From: Rhodocollybia butyracea
Taxonomy: Eukaryota > Basidiomycota > Agaricomycetes > Agaricales > Omphalotaceae
NCBI GenBank assembly: GCA_015501585.1
Contig: JADNRY010000004.1
Coordinates: 372,001-436,000 of the forward strand
Length of the DNA: 64,000 nt
Direction: 5' to 3'
Made by a program: the position numbers and the translations under genes. The notes under the pieces are model-generated. The model made no database searches. It was not told the DNA's origin and was given only the letters and a program-made list of their open reading frames with translations. Shown in pieces: positions 21,685 to 33,890 of the stretch; positions within the stretch are counted from its first letter, which is position 1; every line of letters begins with the position of its first letter.

Positions 21685-23248
21685 TCATTCGCGTCCGTCA
21701 CCAACATCTTTGGCAGCCTTCAAGAATCTGGGCGCTTCACCTTCGTTCATATCCAACTCCTCTGGGCGAATCATCAAAAAACTGAGAATACGTGTATGCG
21801 TCAAGGACACAGTCATCTCGTACATCTGGAAAAGTTATGAGCACAAGACCATCCATAAACAAAGAGAAAGAGCTTACAGTGTCTTCAGGTATATCTGCGT
21901 CACGAAGAGGAATCTGAGCGTTGATCATGCCATGATGACTGATATATGCACCAGTAACGATGTCTCTCTCGATGGCCCTCAGAATGCTCTTATCATAGCT
22001 TTGGATGGAATTATTCCCCAAATCACGAAAGCCAGTGACCCATGTATTGGTTCTATAATTGTCACCATTCTCCATCTTGAGTTCTTCAGCGAGGGCGCCA
22101 AGGTCGGTATTGTAGACGTACTCCTTACGTTTGTCCTGAAACCGATGCTCGGATGTTTCTTGATTTTTCAGATTAACAATCTCCATCCTAAAACCATATG
22201 CCCTCGCCAAAGGAGCGAGGTGTCGGAGGAGAAACTCATCCTTTTCACAAAGACCCTCGCGGCCGCTGTAGATTTGCTGGAACATGACCAGAACGAACGG
22301 AGGAACCTGGTCGCCCGCAAAACGTCTCGCTCTCCAATCCCGGAACAGATCTCTTAATTCAGGGACAACTGGAGTAATTCCTGAAAGCATGGGGGTAGGT
22401 GCTGCCTCATGTGCAAAGAGGTGATAGGTGAAATAGCAGAAGTGATCTTGAGAGCGAATGTCCAAGGTGCCAATACCCGTGTAGAACGTATAAACGTGAT
22501 TGCAAAACAGGAGATCCTTGACCAGCGTGAATGACTGAGCGGCTGAGAAATTTCCATATTTCAAACTGAGAGTAATGGCCGTGGAGTGGCTAGGAAGTAT
22601 AACGATTATACTCGCAAAATGGCGGCCATTGGAGGCGGACTGTTCCGTGCTGAAATACTATGTAAGTATATTGGAGAGCTTCGCCAATACACGTACCGGG
22701 TACTGTGCAAAACTTTTCCTGTCTGAATCGTAAACGAGTGAAGTATCAACTTTGGCGGACGAAAGGTTTTAATCTGCATCTGGTAGAGTGAACGGATAGC
22801 GTTCGTTCCGATGAACTTTTCCCAATGCGGATTTTGGACTTGTATCTATAGGGCTTTTCAGTTGACAAGCATGATGGAGATCCGAAGAAACAATTACGCG
22901 TGAACTAGGGAATTCGAGTATATCCTGTCCGTGAATACGAAACTCCTTGAAGTCGCGGACTGGCAAAGGTATACTGACAAAGTCTTTGTCAATCTTGATA
23001 CCGGGGTGTGGCGGATTAATAACGGTGAACAGCATTGTCATAGGAAGCGAGTAGAGACGAAGGTCTCCTGTATACTCCTGAAGTCCTTCCTGAAAGAAAT
23101 CAGACAACGATAGCGAACGAAGTTCGATGCCACAACACACCCTAACTTTTTCGAGCCCTTTAATTCTTGCTGGCGGAAGGTAACCCTGCGAGGATGGCAT
23201 ATAATACTTCCAGTTTTCAATCTGTGCAAGGTCGTAAAGTGGCTCCAT
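21685..23248 (-). CDS. 2OG-Fe(II) oxygenase-like protein, copy 4 (intact)
   Basis: This is the only copy with an open model of about 450 residues in five exons. Exon 1 runs MEPLYDLAQIENWKYY to GLEKVR; exon 2 EGLQEYTGDLRLYS to FPSSR; exon 3 IQVQNPHWEKFIG to LHSTR; exon 4 TEQSASNGRHFASIIVILPS to IPEDT; exon 5 MYEMTVSLTHTRILSF to DVGDGRE. All junctions use GT-AG and keep frame. The NPxW start, G-x-L-H-S-x-R-T-E segment, ILPS strand and Y-T-rich strand line up by eye with fungal 2OG-Fe(II) oxygenase-type proteins, whose ligands lie in HxDTEK and in YTDVxHEV. Here these read HSTRTEQ and YTGIGTLDIRS, so the second-position Asp and the distal His are gone. I infer a pseudoenzyme; family membership itself is an inference. 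Confidence 0.6.
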
Positions 23249-23516
23249 GAAGGTTGCAGAAACGTATGAGTATGGACCTCAAGTTGGCCAGAACTTGCTA
23301 ATTTATACGACGTCGAACACCGGGGGCTTCCGAATCACGACCAGACAGTGAGCCAATCCAAAGTAAGTAGTCGGAGAAAACAAAGGCAGGTTTCTGGCGG
23401 TCTAATAAAGGGAACTGACAAAGGGCCTGATTCTCCCAAGTAGTCGGTCGAAGTAAACAATCCATATGGTCGATCTGCAAAACGATCATTGACCCTTTGT
23501 GATTACCTGTTCTTTA

Positions 23517-23572
23517 GAAAGGAAAGGGAAGAAAGGAAAGGAAAGGAAGGGAAGGGAAAGAAACCGGCCAGG
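23517..23572 (+). repeat. Purine-tract microsatellite (GGAAA-type)
   Basis: Repeated GGAAAGG/GGGAAG words form an uninterrupted purine tract between the 2OG-like array and the P450 gene. Confidence 0.7.
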
Positions 23573-23951
23573 AAAGAAAATTGGTGTGCCAACTTGATCA
23601 GTTGCTGGTTGTCTAGTAGTAGCGGTTCAATTGAATAGAAATCCAGGGCCAAGCATAGTAAAAAACAAGAACTGTGCACATATTGCTGCAGCCTAGACAT
23701 TACGCGGGCTCATTTATACGCCAACGATGGTCGATTCCAAGTAAACATTTTGAGCAATATTTCGGGCAAGCTCGGACCAGCACTTACATACGTAGGAGGC
23801 ATTTTTTGATTAGTACTTATCTCCAGCCATATGATGCTCCTCACACAACGCTCTCCGGCGACTCCTTTAGTTGATGATATAAATTGAGCTCTCTTTGTAC
23901 CAACTTTGTACAGACAATATCAGAAAATATACCCTACCAATGCCCTATATT

Positions 23952-26093
23952 CTATATATCCGTTGCGATAGCTTTTTCAATGATAGTGATCGATTCTATC
24001 GAGCGCGGCTTGATGATACACGGAAATGGTAAAGGATGACTGCGGATTCGCCCAGCAAATTGTCAGCGCTACCAGAGTCAACCTCATAAACACGGCTCAC
24101 ATAATAGCACCATCAGTATACTCATACTCCGTTATGTCGATATCCTTCCCGTCCTCATCCTTAGCAGGCAAGATATCAAACACCGCGAGCAAGGAAACAA
24201 GGGTGTACCACACGGTTGCGTCGGCGAAGAATCTCCCAACGCAGATTCTACAATGTATAGTGAGAAGGATGAACCAAGACGTTGTCTGTACTAACCTCCT
24301 GCCGAACCCAAAAGCAGGGACAAAAGTGTCATCGTTGGGTTTTCCATCTGCATCGAGGAAACGTTCAGGGATGAAACGATCAGCATCCTTGTATTTCGAC
24401 TCATCGCGAGTCATGGCCCTAAATTTATTCAGTATCAGCCGCGATATCATGCGTGGTTGATAATGCGCACCAGACGTTCGGGAAACACTGCGTTCCTATC
24501 CATAGTCTCAACGTCAGCTTTTCTTCTCCATCGCGTCAAAGCAACTCACCCTTCGGAATAAACCACCCCATATAAACATCATCCTCACTCGTCGTATGTG
24601 CGATCCCCAGGGGCGTAACAGGGTACCATCGCATCACCTCTCTATACGCCGCTTCACAGTAAGGCATGAACTCTCTGTCGGTAAATTCAGGAAGCCTCTT
24701 CCTGCCTGTAACGTGGTCAATCTCGGACTGAATCTTTCGTTGGGCAGAGGGGCTGAGCACCATAGCGCGGAATATTGTTGAGAGGGACGAGACAGTCTGG
24801 AAGGAATCAGTAGAGCTGGAGTAAGGTCCAAAGACAAAAGAATCATTTACCGTGTCGACCCCACCGGCATAAGACGTTGTGGCGACATGGCGAAGGACGT
24901 CCTCCCGCTCTTGTCCGCGTAGACCGCCGATATGATCTGTATCTCCAAGATATTCAGCAACAAGGGACTCGCTCCCCTGGCCCATTCTCTACAATATCAA
25001 CCGAAGTCTCAGAGAATCATGCCTTCAAGAAGCTAGACCAAACACTGACCATCTTTTCTTTCGTAGCCTCAAACGGCACAAATTGCATCTCCCTTGTTAA
25101 CCTTGTCCCATTCTCCGCATACTTCAAAAATCCACACCCGGGAACCCATGTAGGCAGATATCTCAAGAAAGGAAAGGTCTCCACAAGAAATTTCCCTGGA
25201 ACCAGGCAGTCCGACATGATACCCATGGCTTGTTTCCCAATGTGAATGAGGGGATCGTCGATGGAGTCGACGGAAGAGCCATACACGATAGACATCATGA
25301 TTGAGATCGAGAGTCTGCGAAGAGAAAAAGCACATAGTCAGGGAAAGAAGAAACGGCATACTCGGAAATGGACGGCAAAACGTTAGATATGATAGGCAGG
25401 GATGGAAGACATACAAAGTATTATGTTGCATAAACTGCCCCGGAGTCTCTAACAGCCTCTTAAGCCACTCGTGTATCTTCCTTCTTTGAATGGACTGATA
25501 ATCTCCTACAGCATCGGGCCGGAACATCTGCTGGAACATCCGTCGATGTTTGCGCCATTCGTCGTTGTATCCCATGTGGAGGAGGTTGAAGGCCCATCCT
25601 GTTCTGTAAAACAAATGAGTCAAGACAACGATGCGCACTCAGGGCAGAATCAAGGACTTACAGATCGATCATAGTACTATGTGTACGGTCAGAATATATC
25701 TTTGACCTCTTCTCCAATAAATCATTCGCAGCTTTAACTGAGTTCAGGAATAATATCGATTTTCCGGGGATCCGCGCATATACAAGGTCGCCTTTTTTCA
25801 GTAATCGTCAAAGTTGGTAGCTTCATAGAGGGACGTGAGACGAGGAAAGAGCACTGACCATAATCCTTCCCCCATTGTGACGCGGTAATCCACTGCTTCC
25901 CCTTTGGCAGCTGGCGTGCATTGCCTATGAACAGCTCAGGCTTGGGGCCAGGTGGTAGGGGAAGTCCTCGCCTCCGCTTTGAGCTGCTAAGAGTGACGGC
26001 AAGGTATATCCCGATGACCACAATAGCAAAGCTCACAGGTCTTGAAAGGCTGAGGCTGAGGCCGGGATTGATGAATTGGTCCATAATGCTCAT
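23952..26093 (-). CDS. Cytochrome P450 monooxygenase
   Basis: Ten exons give about 525 residues. The start MSIMDQFINPG precedes a membrane anchor (VSFAIVVIGIYLAVTL), a basic stretch and the proline hinge LPLPPGPKP. An in-frame ATG at 26159 would add 22 residues. The C-helix WR motif is in DEWRKHRRMF. The I helix has AGGVDTT (AGxDT-type oxygen-activation site), the K helix has EVMR (ExxR), and the meander has PERF. The heme loop FGFGRRICVGRF is split by an intron between the second Arg and Ile; Cys is the heme ligand. A ten-residue-scale exon (TQCFPNVW) and a last exon ending IKPRSIESITIIEK were found by joining GT-AG introns of 45-70 nt. It is typical of basidiomycete ER-bound P450s that oxidise small hydrophobic compounds; the substrate is unknown. 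It is complete, with no lesion seen. Confidence 0.92.
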
Positions 26094-26199
26094 AGTCACC
26101 GAGCAGAGATCATGAATACTTCCAGGGCGTGAGGGCCCTTCGTTCTCATGACCTGGCAAAAATGATTTTCGTTCGTTCCGTTCTCACCAATAAGCGCAT

Positions 26200-27145
26200 G
26201 TGCGTTATATGTTCCATCAGCTCAACATCAGCTTCTTCAGGTTCTTGCGTATCATTGGCTGGGAGTTTGGGCTCAAATTAGTAATAGAGATATGTTAACA
26301 ACTTGAACTTGGGGTATATTGATAACCTGCCAAGTGGAAAGTGCAAACCAATATATTTTATAGCACTAAATTGATGAAGAAGCTTCCAGGAATGGGCATC
26401 GGGAAATGCCTGGTCCTCACACTACAGTCTGCATCGAACGAATAGATTAAACTGATGCTCATTCTTTGGGAAGGTCACCAGAAAAGATTCTTGTCATATC
26501 AATGAGATAACTTTGTACCCCTACCTCTAGGACGCTACATCTTCTTCTCGATTTTCCATTCAGCCATTCGAGACAACGGGGTATTAAGGTAAGAGAACAC
26601 CAGGCTCTAGTCGCACGATTTTATCGTGGTTCGTCAACATGTGGAGTTGATCCATGTCATGGGAGCCACCTACTGGGTGAATTAGACGTCCGCCTCTCCA
26701 CTGATCGTCGTAAACACCCCGCAGCTGGAGGAAACAGGTGGCCTGCATACGGCATGTCAAAATTGTTCTTGGTATCTCTGATAGCAAGCTCTTACCTTTC
26801 ACTTGGTCAATACATATCGTGCCATGATCCAGAAACAGTGGGTTCGTCAACAGCACGATGAACTGAAGGGCTGGTAATCAACCTGCCTATAAGTATGGGA
26901 TGTAGTGGGTCGAATCTGTAATCGCATCGATAAAGAGGCCATCTCAGGAGATCTCAGGGCCATCATAGAGTCTCCCACAAAGTCTCCCAAAAATTAAAAT
27001 GTCGTCACTTCCACTATTCGGATTCGACTCAAACATCAACGTCAATCCACAGACCAAGATACGTATATAACTAAGCTGCCCCTCTAGGAGGACACGAAAA
27101 ATATCTCTCAAACCGACATTGACCCACCTATCAAACCACATCACA
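26200..27145. other. Intergenic region with a doubtful small ORF
   Basis: A minus-strand ORF at 26584-26856 (start MLLTNPLFLDHGTI) could be a 71-residue protein if a GT-AG intron is removed. It has no recognisable domain and no further exon evidence. The hairpin CACGATTTTATCGTG at about 26615 also occurs at 31687 in front of the second copy of the duplicated gene. A TATATAAC box at about 27064 likely serves the gene starting at 27146. Confidence 0.3.
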
Positions 27146-28440
27146 ATGGCTCCCACCGTCTACGAAGAATATGCCGAGCTCATGAACCCTAATGGACCTG
27201 GGTACTATCTATTCCGACCCCAACCATTTAGCGAGTGCCACCCCGGTGCGATTGGATGTTTTGACAAGAACGGAACCTTTATCCAGGTTACAGATATTTC
27301 AGAGCCTGGTCGCCCCGAGCAAGACGGGTATGCGCCCTTTAGCCGCACCCTTACCAGGTCGCCTCCTGAGACGACGCTATGGAAGACTAGGTCCTCGGGT
27401 AGTGAGGCTGAACATAGCTTCGGACTTGAGGGAGGCGTCTCCGGTGCCCTGTCTGCTGCTCCCATCGACGTCGCGGCCGAGGCAAAGAACAAATGGGGCA
27501 AGACCGGAAAGGCGGCACTTATCACCAATAATCTTATAGTGGAGGAGAAGTTCCGGCGTTCACCTAGAGGTCCGATCGAGGATTGGATCAAGGCTAATGC
27601 CAAGGCTCTTGTAAAAGGTGAATACAGGAAGGAAATCGCTGATTATGGACTGTGGGCTATTTCGAAAACTTGGTCTACCGATGAGTGCCAGATCAAAATG
27701 GAAAGTGCCCATAGTCGGGATTCTAGCGGAGGTTTGAATGTTGGAGCTACTGGTATTGCGAAGGGTGGAGCTAATGCATCGTCATCGGTGAAGAGCAACA
27801 GTGAGGGTTGGACTACATACAAGGCATCGGAGGTTTGTGTGTCCGCATCCTCTGGTCGTGTTTGGTTTCTGAATTTCTGCAGGCCGATGCGTCACTCGTT
27901 GTCGCGTACGGTGGGACTGGCTTCAGGCTTGCCACCTTTACCAAATTTTTCGGTAGAAGCGTAAGCGTTTTCCGATGATTTACTCGACATGAACTAACCC
28001 CCAAATGGATCCAGTACCTCAAAGAAACCGAAACCAGAACTGCCGATGCCAACGAGTACATCAAGCTCATTTTTGACGAGAACGGAAATCAGACCGGATT
28101 CGAGTACTACAGAACCGTATTCGACGAGAATGGCAAGGCGATCGGGGAAGAGAAGATCGACAAAGAGGCCGAAAGGAAGGCAGCGGAAGAAAAGGAGAAG
28201 CTCGTTGACGAAATGAACGCCCAACAGGAAGCTCAGGAGGAAGTCGTCCTGGAAAGTGGTGCTACTTTCGGAGAGTCCGAGTCTGAGGATGAAGACTCTG
28301 AGGAGGAGAAAGAGGAGTTCAAAAGAAAGATCATGGAGGCCTATCAAATCCAGGACGAGACAGAGAGGAGGGCCGCGATTGCCAAGTTGATGGCTGAGAA
28401 CATGGTTGAGGTAACCCAGACAGAAAGCTTTATATCTTAG
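27146..28440 (+). CDS. Unrecognised protein, duplicated-gene copy A
   Basis: Three exons (27146-27832, 27883-27960, 28015-28440) give 396 residues with all junctions in frame. The first 250 residues are Gly/Ser-rich and probably beta-rich (HSFGLEGGVSGALSAAP, YGLWAISKTWSTDEC, VVAYGGTGF). The C-terminal 140 residues begin with a Tyr/Asn-rich linker and become a highly acidic, charged helix (FGESESEDEDSEEEKEEF). No signal peptide or membrane segment stands out. I do not recognise the family. A close paralogue with the same exon plan starts at 31985. The conserved upstream TATATAACyAAGCTGCCCC points to a real promoter. Confidence 0.7.
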
Positions 28441-28590
28441 AGGATGGGCCCTTCTATATTCGTGTAGTTGCTAGCGATAAAATGCGAAGTATTCTTGGTT
28501 CTATGCTGTCAAAGTTTTGCAATACGGGTGCTTTTGGCTTGAATTAATCACTGGCTTGTAACAATTTGTATGCAGATGAGCAGGTGCATG

Positions 28591-28696
28591 ACACCGTTGG
28601 TGAAGTGGTTATCATGCTTGCCTTCCATTTGTTTCATGTATCTTTGGGTAAATTCTTAGGTAGCAAGCGGCTCGGGTTCGATTCCCGAACGGTGTA
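28591..28696 (+). tRNA. tRNA-Gly(UCC)-like gene with intron
   Basis: Acceptor ACACCGT pairs with ACGGTGT, with A as discriminator. The D arm is GTGA-AGTGGTTA-TCAT. The anticodon stem is CTTGC/GCAAG with loop CTTCCA and a 34-nt intron (28628-28661) at the canonical 37/38 site. The T arm is TCGGG-TTCGATT-CCCGA. A run of eight T at 28721 is a plausible pol III terminator. The first pair is A-U rather than the G-C usual for tRNA-Gly, so charging is uncertain. Confidence 0.75.
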
Positions 28697-28729
28697 TTAT
28701 ATCTTGCCGATCTCGCGCTGTTTTTTTTC

Positions 28730-30025
28730 GGGCCCTCGGAGGTAGATTCCCCTACCTCAGATCTCCTGTGTACAATTCATACATAGATATATATATCTAC
28801 TTGATGTTTTGCTTAAGTATACAACAACCATCCAATCTTTGTGACAAAGACTGGATACCTGGATGAGAGCAAAAGCAAAACATAGGCACTGCAATCACAC
28901 CCTGATATCATGTTTTGCTGTAGATACGTAGATAGTCTAGATATTCTCCTCATCCGATGATGATCCAAATATCGTCAGAGATAGAACTCAATTACGACGC
29001 TGTAGTCTATCAAGTTCCTATCAAATTACAACGTAGTACACCCGACTCCTTTTTATGCTTGTGTTGACTCGGAGCTCTAATCTGCGATGTGGATACAAAT
29101 CCTTATAACAGTGGGTTGTCTGATCTCCAATAACGCGATGGAAGAATACATTCCTAAAGGTAGGTTCAAAGAAAGGTTCTTTTGTTACAAACAGACTCAA
29201 AAAACAAGGTGACTGGAAACCGAAATGACTCACCAGCTATTGGCAGTGAACCTGCCTTGAATAATCTGAAAATGATTATATGTATATCCTTAATGCTAGG
29301 AGATGATTTTGAAGTAATTACTTATGCACGAGTTGGCTACTCTGGCCGCCTCCTTAGTACCTAGATTTATTGCCATGACCTTAAAGTACAGTAAGGTCGA
29401 GAAGTCTTTGAAGCTCACATTTCTCGTGTACGACAACACTTGGCACGAATCCATTGGCTACACAAAAATTCCCCCTCAAATCTCTACTATCAACGTTGCC
29501 TTTGCAAGTAAGGCCAGGTAAGGCCGGGGGTGAATGTTAGTATTTACCGAATTTTACCGTAAGTAAACCGAGATGACAACTTCCTTTCTGGTACTTTTTT
29601 CGAGGAATCTGCAGGAGAACATCTTCTCCCTCGATACTGTGAGTAGGACATAGCATATATACTATCTCTTCCCTTTGTACAACTTGGTAGCTATTCTCAC
29701 GTAGAGTACAGCTTTGACTTTCCAACTTCGTTCCTAGTATCAACAGCTTTGACTTGCCTTCTTTATTCACGGTCTTACTTTATTAGTCAGTGTACGACAC
29801 CTACATAAATAGTTCATTGTTTCACCAACTCAAAGTTATCATCCTTCAAATAATAGATATGTGCCAGCGCCCCAACTAAAATATAACACACAAAAACCAT
29901 GCCCGAAATCCTCCTGAAATAAATTCCGCGGAAGATTACGGGAAAAAGAGGGGCTATAAAGCCTGTCTTAAAGCCTGTCTGTCTGCGGCTAAAACATCCC
30001 TTGTTTCCTTACCATTACACCATAA
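28730..30025. other. No gene seen
   Basis: The sequence is AT-rich with short ORFs of at most 77 codons and a TATATATA run near 28790. No repeat or RNA gene was recognised. Confidence 0.4.
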
Positions 30026-30031
30026 CATCCC

Positions 30032-30958
30032 ATGGCGATCCAATTCCTCATCGTACCAGGCGCATGGCATCCCGCCCAAGCCTATTTCCTTCTCGCCGAT
30101 ACCCTCCAAAAGCATGGATTCAAAGCCTCCATCGCAGCATATCCTAGTCTGAACCCCCCGAATCCTGCGGATGTGAGCGTTGCGAAAGACACCGCTGCCG
30201 TGCGGCTCCTGCTTCGCTCCGTGCTCTCTGGGGAACAAGATCAGGGGAACCATGACGAAGGAGTGAAGGTGGTAGTGGTGAATCATTCGTTTGGTGGGAT
30301 GATAGGATGTGCGGCTGCGTATGGGGAGCATGTCGCAGGAAGAAGGGAAAGGGGAGAGAAGGGGGGTGTGATTGGTATTATTAATATCGCAGGGTTCACG
30401 GGAATAGAGGGGATGAGCATGATGCAGGGGACTGGAAAGCATGCGGATTACGTGCGGTTGGACAAGGTGATTATCGATTTTGTTTTTGCTAATGTTGAAC
30501 GGGCTTGTATAACCCTTACTTATGCACTGACTTGATAGCCTACTCTCGGCCTTTGCGAAGTCGAGAATCCGAAAGAGGTTTTCTTCCATGATGTGGATGA
30601 CGATTTAGGTATGCGTTCATCTATCGAATACTTCTTCAGAAGAATGTTCTGAAGACTGACCCCTCCATGCTCAATAGCCCAAAAAACGATAAAATCATTA
30701 CTTCCACATGCCCTCCACGTCTTTGAAACAGCCCCAGGTCCATCCGCAGCCACAGAAGCCGCATTCGAAGGCCGTCTCGCATTCTTGAAAACCACGGAAG
30801 ACAAGGCTTTGCTCCTTCGGCACAGGATTATATTATGGGTATAATCGAGGGTAGTGGCGTGAAGTGGTTGAGAAAGGAGATTCAGGCTAGCCATAGTCCG
30901 TTTTTTGAGCAAGCCGGAAGAAACTGCAAGGATCTTGGAAGAGTGGGGGGTGTATTTT
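30032..30958 (+). pseudogene. Alpha/beta hydrolase (esterase-like), C-terminal frameshift
   Basis: The start MAIQFLIVPGAWHPAQAY matches the N-terminal strand and oxyanion loop (VPGAWH) of small alpha/beta hydrolases related to plant-type esterases. The nucleophile elbow is NHSFGGM (Ser in xHSFGG). Introns at about 30470-30538 and 30609-30676 join RLDK-PTLGLCEVENP and DDDL-AQKTIKSLLPH. After TTEDKALL, one base is missing compared with the fragment at 34645, so the frame exits to RHRIILWV-stop, while the correct continuation AQDYIMGIIEGSGVKWLRKEI (catalytic-His region expected here) lies in the next frame. It is probably inactive unless the sequence is in error. A second fragment of the same gene is at 34645-34823. 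Confidence 0.65.
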
Positions 30959-31029
30959 GAAGGTTTGAGTTGTTAGGTAGAGCGTAGATAGGAATTGAAA
31001 GAAATCACCCCCTGGATATTTATATTTTG

Positions 31030-31690
31030 TCTTTACATTTTTGGTTACAATTGCGACGTTGAATTAGTACAAATGGAATCGGAATCGGAATGTAGAAACT
31101 GGGTTGCTCCGCTCCAGAAGGTTTTACAAATCTTACAGTATCGGTTATCCCCAACCAAATAACGCCCCCCAATATCCTCTCCAACGGAAACCGCTCGCTC
31201 CTCATCCCACGATTCCCATACACCACCAACGCAATAGCAAGAACCAGCACCGCACCCGCGCGCGCGTCAATCATCACTTCCGAACGAGGAAGCAGCACCG
31301 GTAATGGGGGACGATATCCGCTGCGTCTGCATAGCTTGGGAGGCCCGCGGGGTCTTCGGACCAGGTGTAGACAACGCTGAGGGGGCCCATGGTAAAGGAG
31401 AGGAGGAAGGTGTCTGAATCTTGGGATTAGGTTTTGGGTTTGGGTTTGGGAAGGGTCGGGTTGGGAGGCATCGTTTAGGGATTGGGAAGCATCGTTGGGT
31501 CCAGAGGAGATTTCTGATGTATCTGTATCTTTAGAGGGATCTGGAGAAGAGGTGGAAGAGGAGGAACGGGGTGATTGTGGGTATCCTGAGATGTATCTAA
31601 ATAGATATCTGTAAGCTATCTGAGCCTCGCGGATGCCGCGAGGCGTTTCTCCCTCCGGCGCTAGCCTTTTTGCTGTTGAATGGTACACGA
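31030..31690 (-). pseudogene. C-terminal fragment of TBC-domain gene (duplicate 1)
   Basis: The minus strand matches the 3' third of the TBC gene at 35091-36998. Shared words include SSSTSSPDPSKDTDTSE, the SEDPAGLP region (present but out of frame here), and the membrane segment GAVLVLAIALVVYGNRG followed by RSERFPLERILG. The TBC domain itself is absent and there is an internal frame disruption. It sits directly downstream of, and convergent with, the hydrolase pseudogene, the same order as at 34645-36998. Confidence 0.7.
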
Positions 31691-31984
31691 TTTTATCGTG
31701 GTTCCGTTGTCATTAATCCCAACAAGTACACTAACATTTCTGTCAATGCGCTTGACGGAAAGCCATAACATATGTACTTACAACATATGTACGTACTCAG
31801 AAATCTTTACATCCCTTCCCCAAATGTGACCACTTCTACTATTCGGATCCAGACGTCGACGGGCCATCGATAAACCCTGATAAACCCCTACACCAATCAA
31901 CGTAAGTATCAACGTCAAATCATATACCCAGATACATATATAACCAAGCTGCCCCCTCGAGGAGATACCTATCAAACTACATCA

Positions 31985-33296
31985 ATGGCTCCCACCGTCC
32001 ACGAAGAATATGCCGAGCTCATGAGCCCTAATGGCACTGGGCGCTATCTATTCCGACCGCAGCCGTTTAGCGAGTGCCACCCCGGTGCGATTGGGTGTTT
32101 TGACAAGCACGGGACCTTCATCCAGGTCACTGACCTTTCAGAGCCTGGTCGCCTCGAGGAAGATGGGTACATGCCCTTTGGCCACACCCTGACCAGGGCG
32201 CCTCCTGAGACCTCAGTATGGAAGACTCGGTCCTCGGGCAGTGAGGGTGAACATAGCTTCGGAGTTGAGGGAGGCGTCTCTGGCGCCCTGTCTGCTGCTC
32301 CCGTTGACTTCGCGGCCAAGGGAAAGAACAAATGGGGCAAGACCGGAAAGGCGGCGCTCATCACGAACAATCATGTAGTGGAGGACAAGTTCTGGCGGTC
32401 GCCTAGAGGTCCGATCCAGGATTGGATCAAGGCTAATGGGAAGGCTCTTGTGCGAAGTAAATACAGGTGCGAAATCGCTGATCATGGACTGTGGGCTATT
32501 TCAAAAACTTGGTCCACCGATGAGTGCCAGATCAAAATGGAAAGTGCACATAGTCGGGATGCGAGCGGTGGTTTGAAGGTTGGATCTACCGGGATTGCGA
32601 AGGGTGGAGTTAGTGCGTCGTCGTTGGTGAAGAGCAACAGTGAGGGTTGGACGACATACAAGGCGTCGGAGGTTTGTATCTGCGTCCTGTGCTCGTGTTT
32701 GGTTTCTGACTTTCTGCAGACTGATGGGTCACTCGTTGTCGCGTATGGTGGGACTGGCTTCAAGCTTGCCATCTTTACCAAGTTCCTCCGTAGAGGCGTA
32801 AGCGTCTTCCGATTATTTACGCCACATGAAACTAATCCCAGAATTGTTCCAGCCCTGGGGTGGTATGACCGTGCATTCAGCGGCCAACGCTGAGGAGGAA
32901 GTTGAGGAGGAAGTTGGGTTTGAAATTGATGCTACTTTCGGAGAATCCGACTCCGAGGAAGAGAGGGAAGAAAATGAAGAGTTTGAAAGAGAGATCATGG
33001 AGACCGGCCAAATCCAGGACGAGACAGAGAGGAACGCTCCCGTTGAGGTAACCAGCATGACTGCACCATCGCCTTTCTTGGGTATATCCCAATTTGCAAT
33101 TGCGCACTTCGACGAGGAACCTGTCCTCAAAATTGGCGCTACTTTTGGAGAGTCTGAGGAAGAGAGAGAAGAGAATGAAGCGTTTGAAGAAAAAATTCAC
33201 GGAGATTGGTCAAATCCAGGACGAGACAGAGGGGGAGGCTGCAAACACGGTCGAGGTAAGCAGCACGAATTTAACGCCTCCGCCTTTCTTTTCTGA
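31985..33296 (+). CDS. Unrecognised protein, duplicated-gene copy B
   Basis: This paralogue of copy A starts MAPTVHEEYAELMSPNG, and most residues of exon 1 are identical. The first intron (GTTTGT...CTGCAG, about 32673-32719) joins YKASE to TDGSLVVAYGG. The second (GTAAGCG to TTCCAG or CCCAG) leads to an acidic C-terminus. Unlike copy A, it lacks the Tyr/Asn-rich linker and instead carries two acidic repeats, each starting xATFGES; the second repeat drifts out of frame near its end, so the stop at 33296 is provisional. A TATATAACC box lies at about 31936. Function is unknown. Confidence 0.6.
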
Positions 33297-33526
33297 TCCC
33301 AGACCGCATACGTAGGTGTCAAAAAATCACAGGTCAAGATCTTGGCGAGATTGTCTCTGTATGTAGTTATCTTTTTCGGTAACTTTGGCACACCGAGGTA
33401 AAATAACTGAGGCATAACGGAGTTTATATGCCAACAACAAGTGAACAGTTTACAGCATGTTCAAGCAATGTATGCATGTCACGGTATGTATGTATATACA
33501 CTGGATCTTCGATTATCTACAATCGC

Positions 33527-33800
33527 CATCTTCAGGCTGGCCCTCGTCTAGGGATGGATCTCATGACTCATGAGTATACCGGTTACGAAGTGTCATGGGC
33601 CATATTCACTGCCAGGCGTCTGCGTCGCTTGGAAGGCCCGCGGGGTCTTCGAACCAGGTGAAGACGATGCTAATGGGCCCCATAAGTAGAGAACATGTAC
33701 AGTAGGGGGATAAGGGAGGTGGTTTGGGTTTGGGTTTGGGAGGCATCGTCTTTGGGGCATCGTTGGGTTCGGAGGAGAGTCCATAGCTCCCCGTTCTCGC
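33527..33800 (-). pseudogene. C-terminal fragment of TBC-domain gene (duplicate 2)
   Basis: The minus strand encodes SEPNDAP and MGPISIVFTWFEDPAGLP, matching SEPNDAS and MGPLSVVYTWSEDPAGLP of the full gene. Neither TBC domain nor membrane segment is present. It follows copy B just as duplicate 1 follows the copy A/hydrolase block. Confidence 0.65.
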
Positions 33801-33890
33801 AATAAAACCCGTTACACAAGTAAGGCGAACAAACGTCTCCATTTGTAAGAAAAAACTAGTCATAATATGCACCGCTGCAGAACCAAACCA

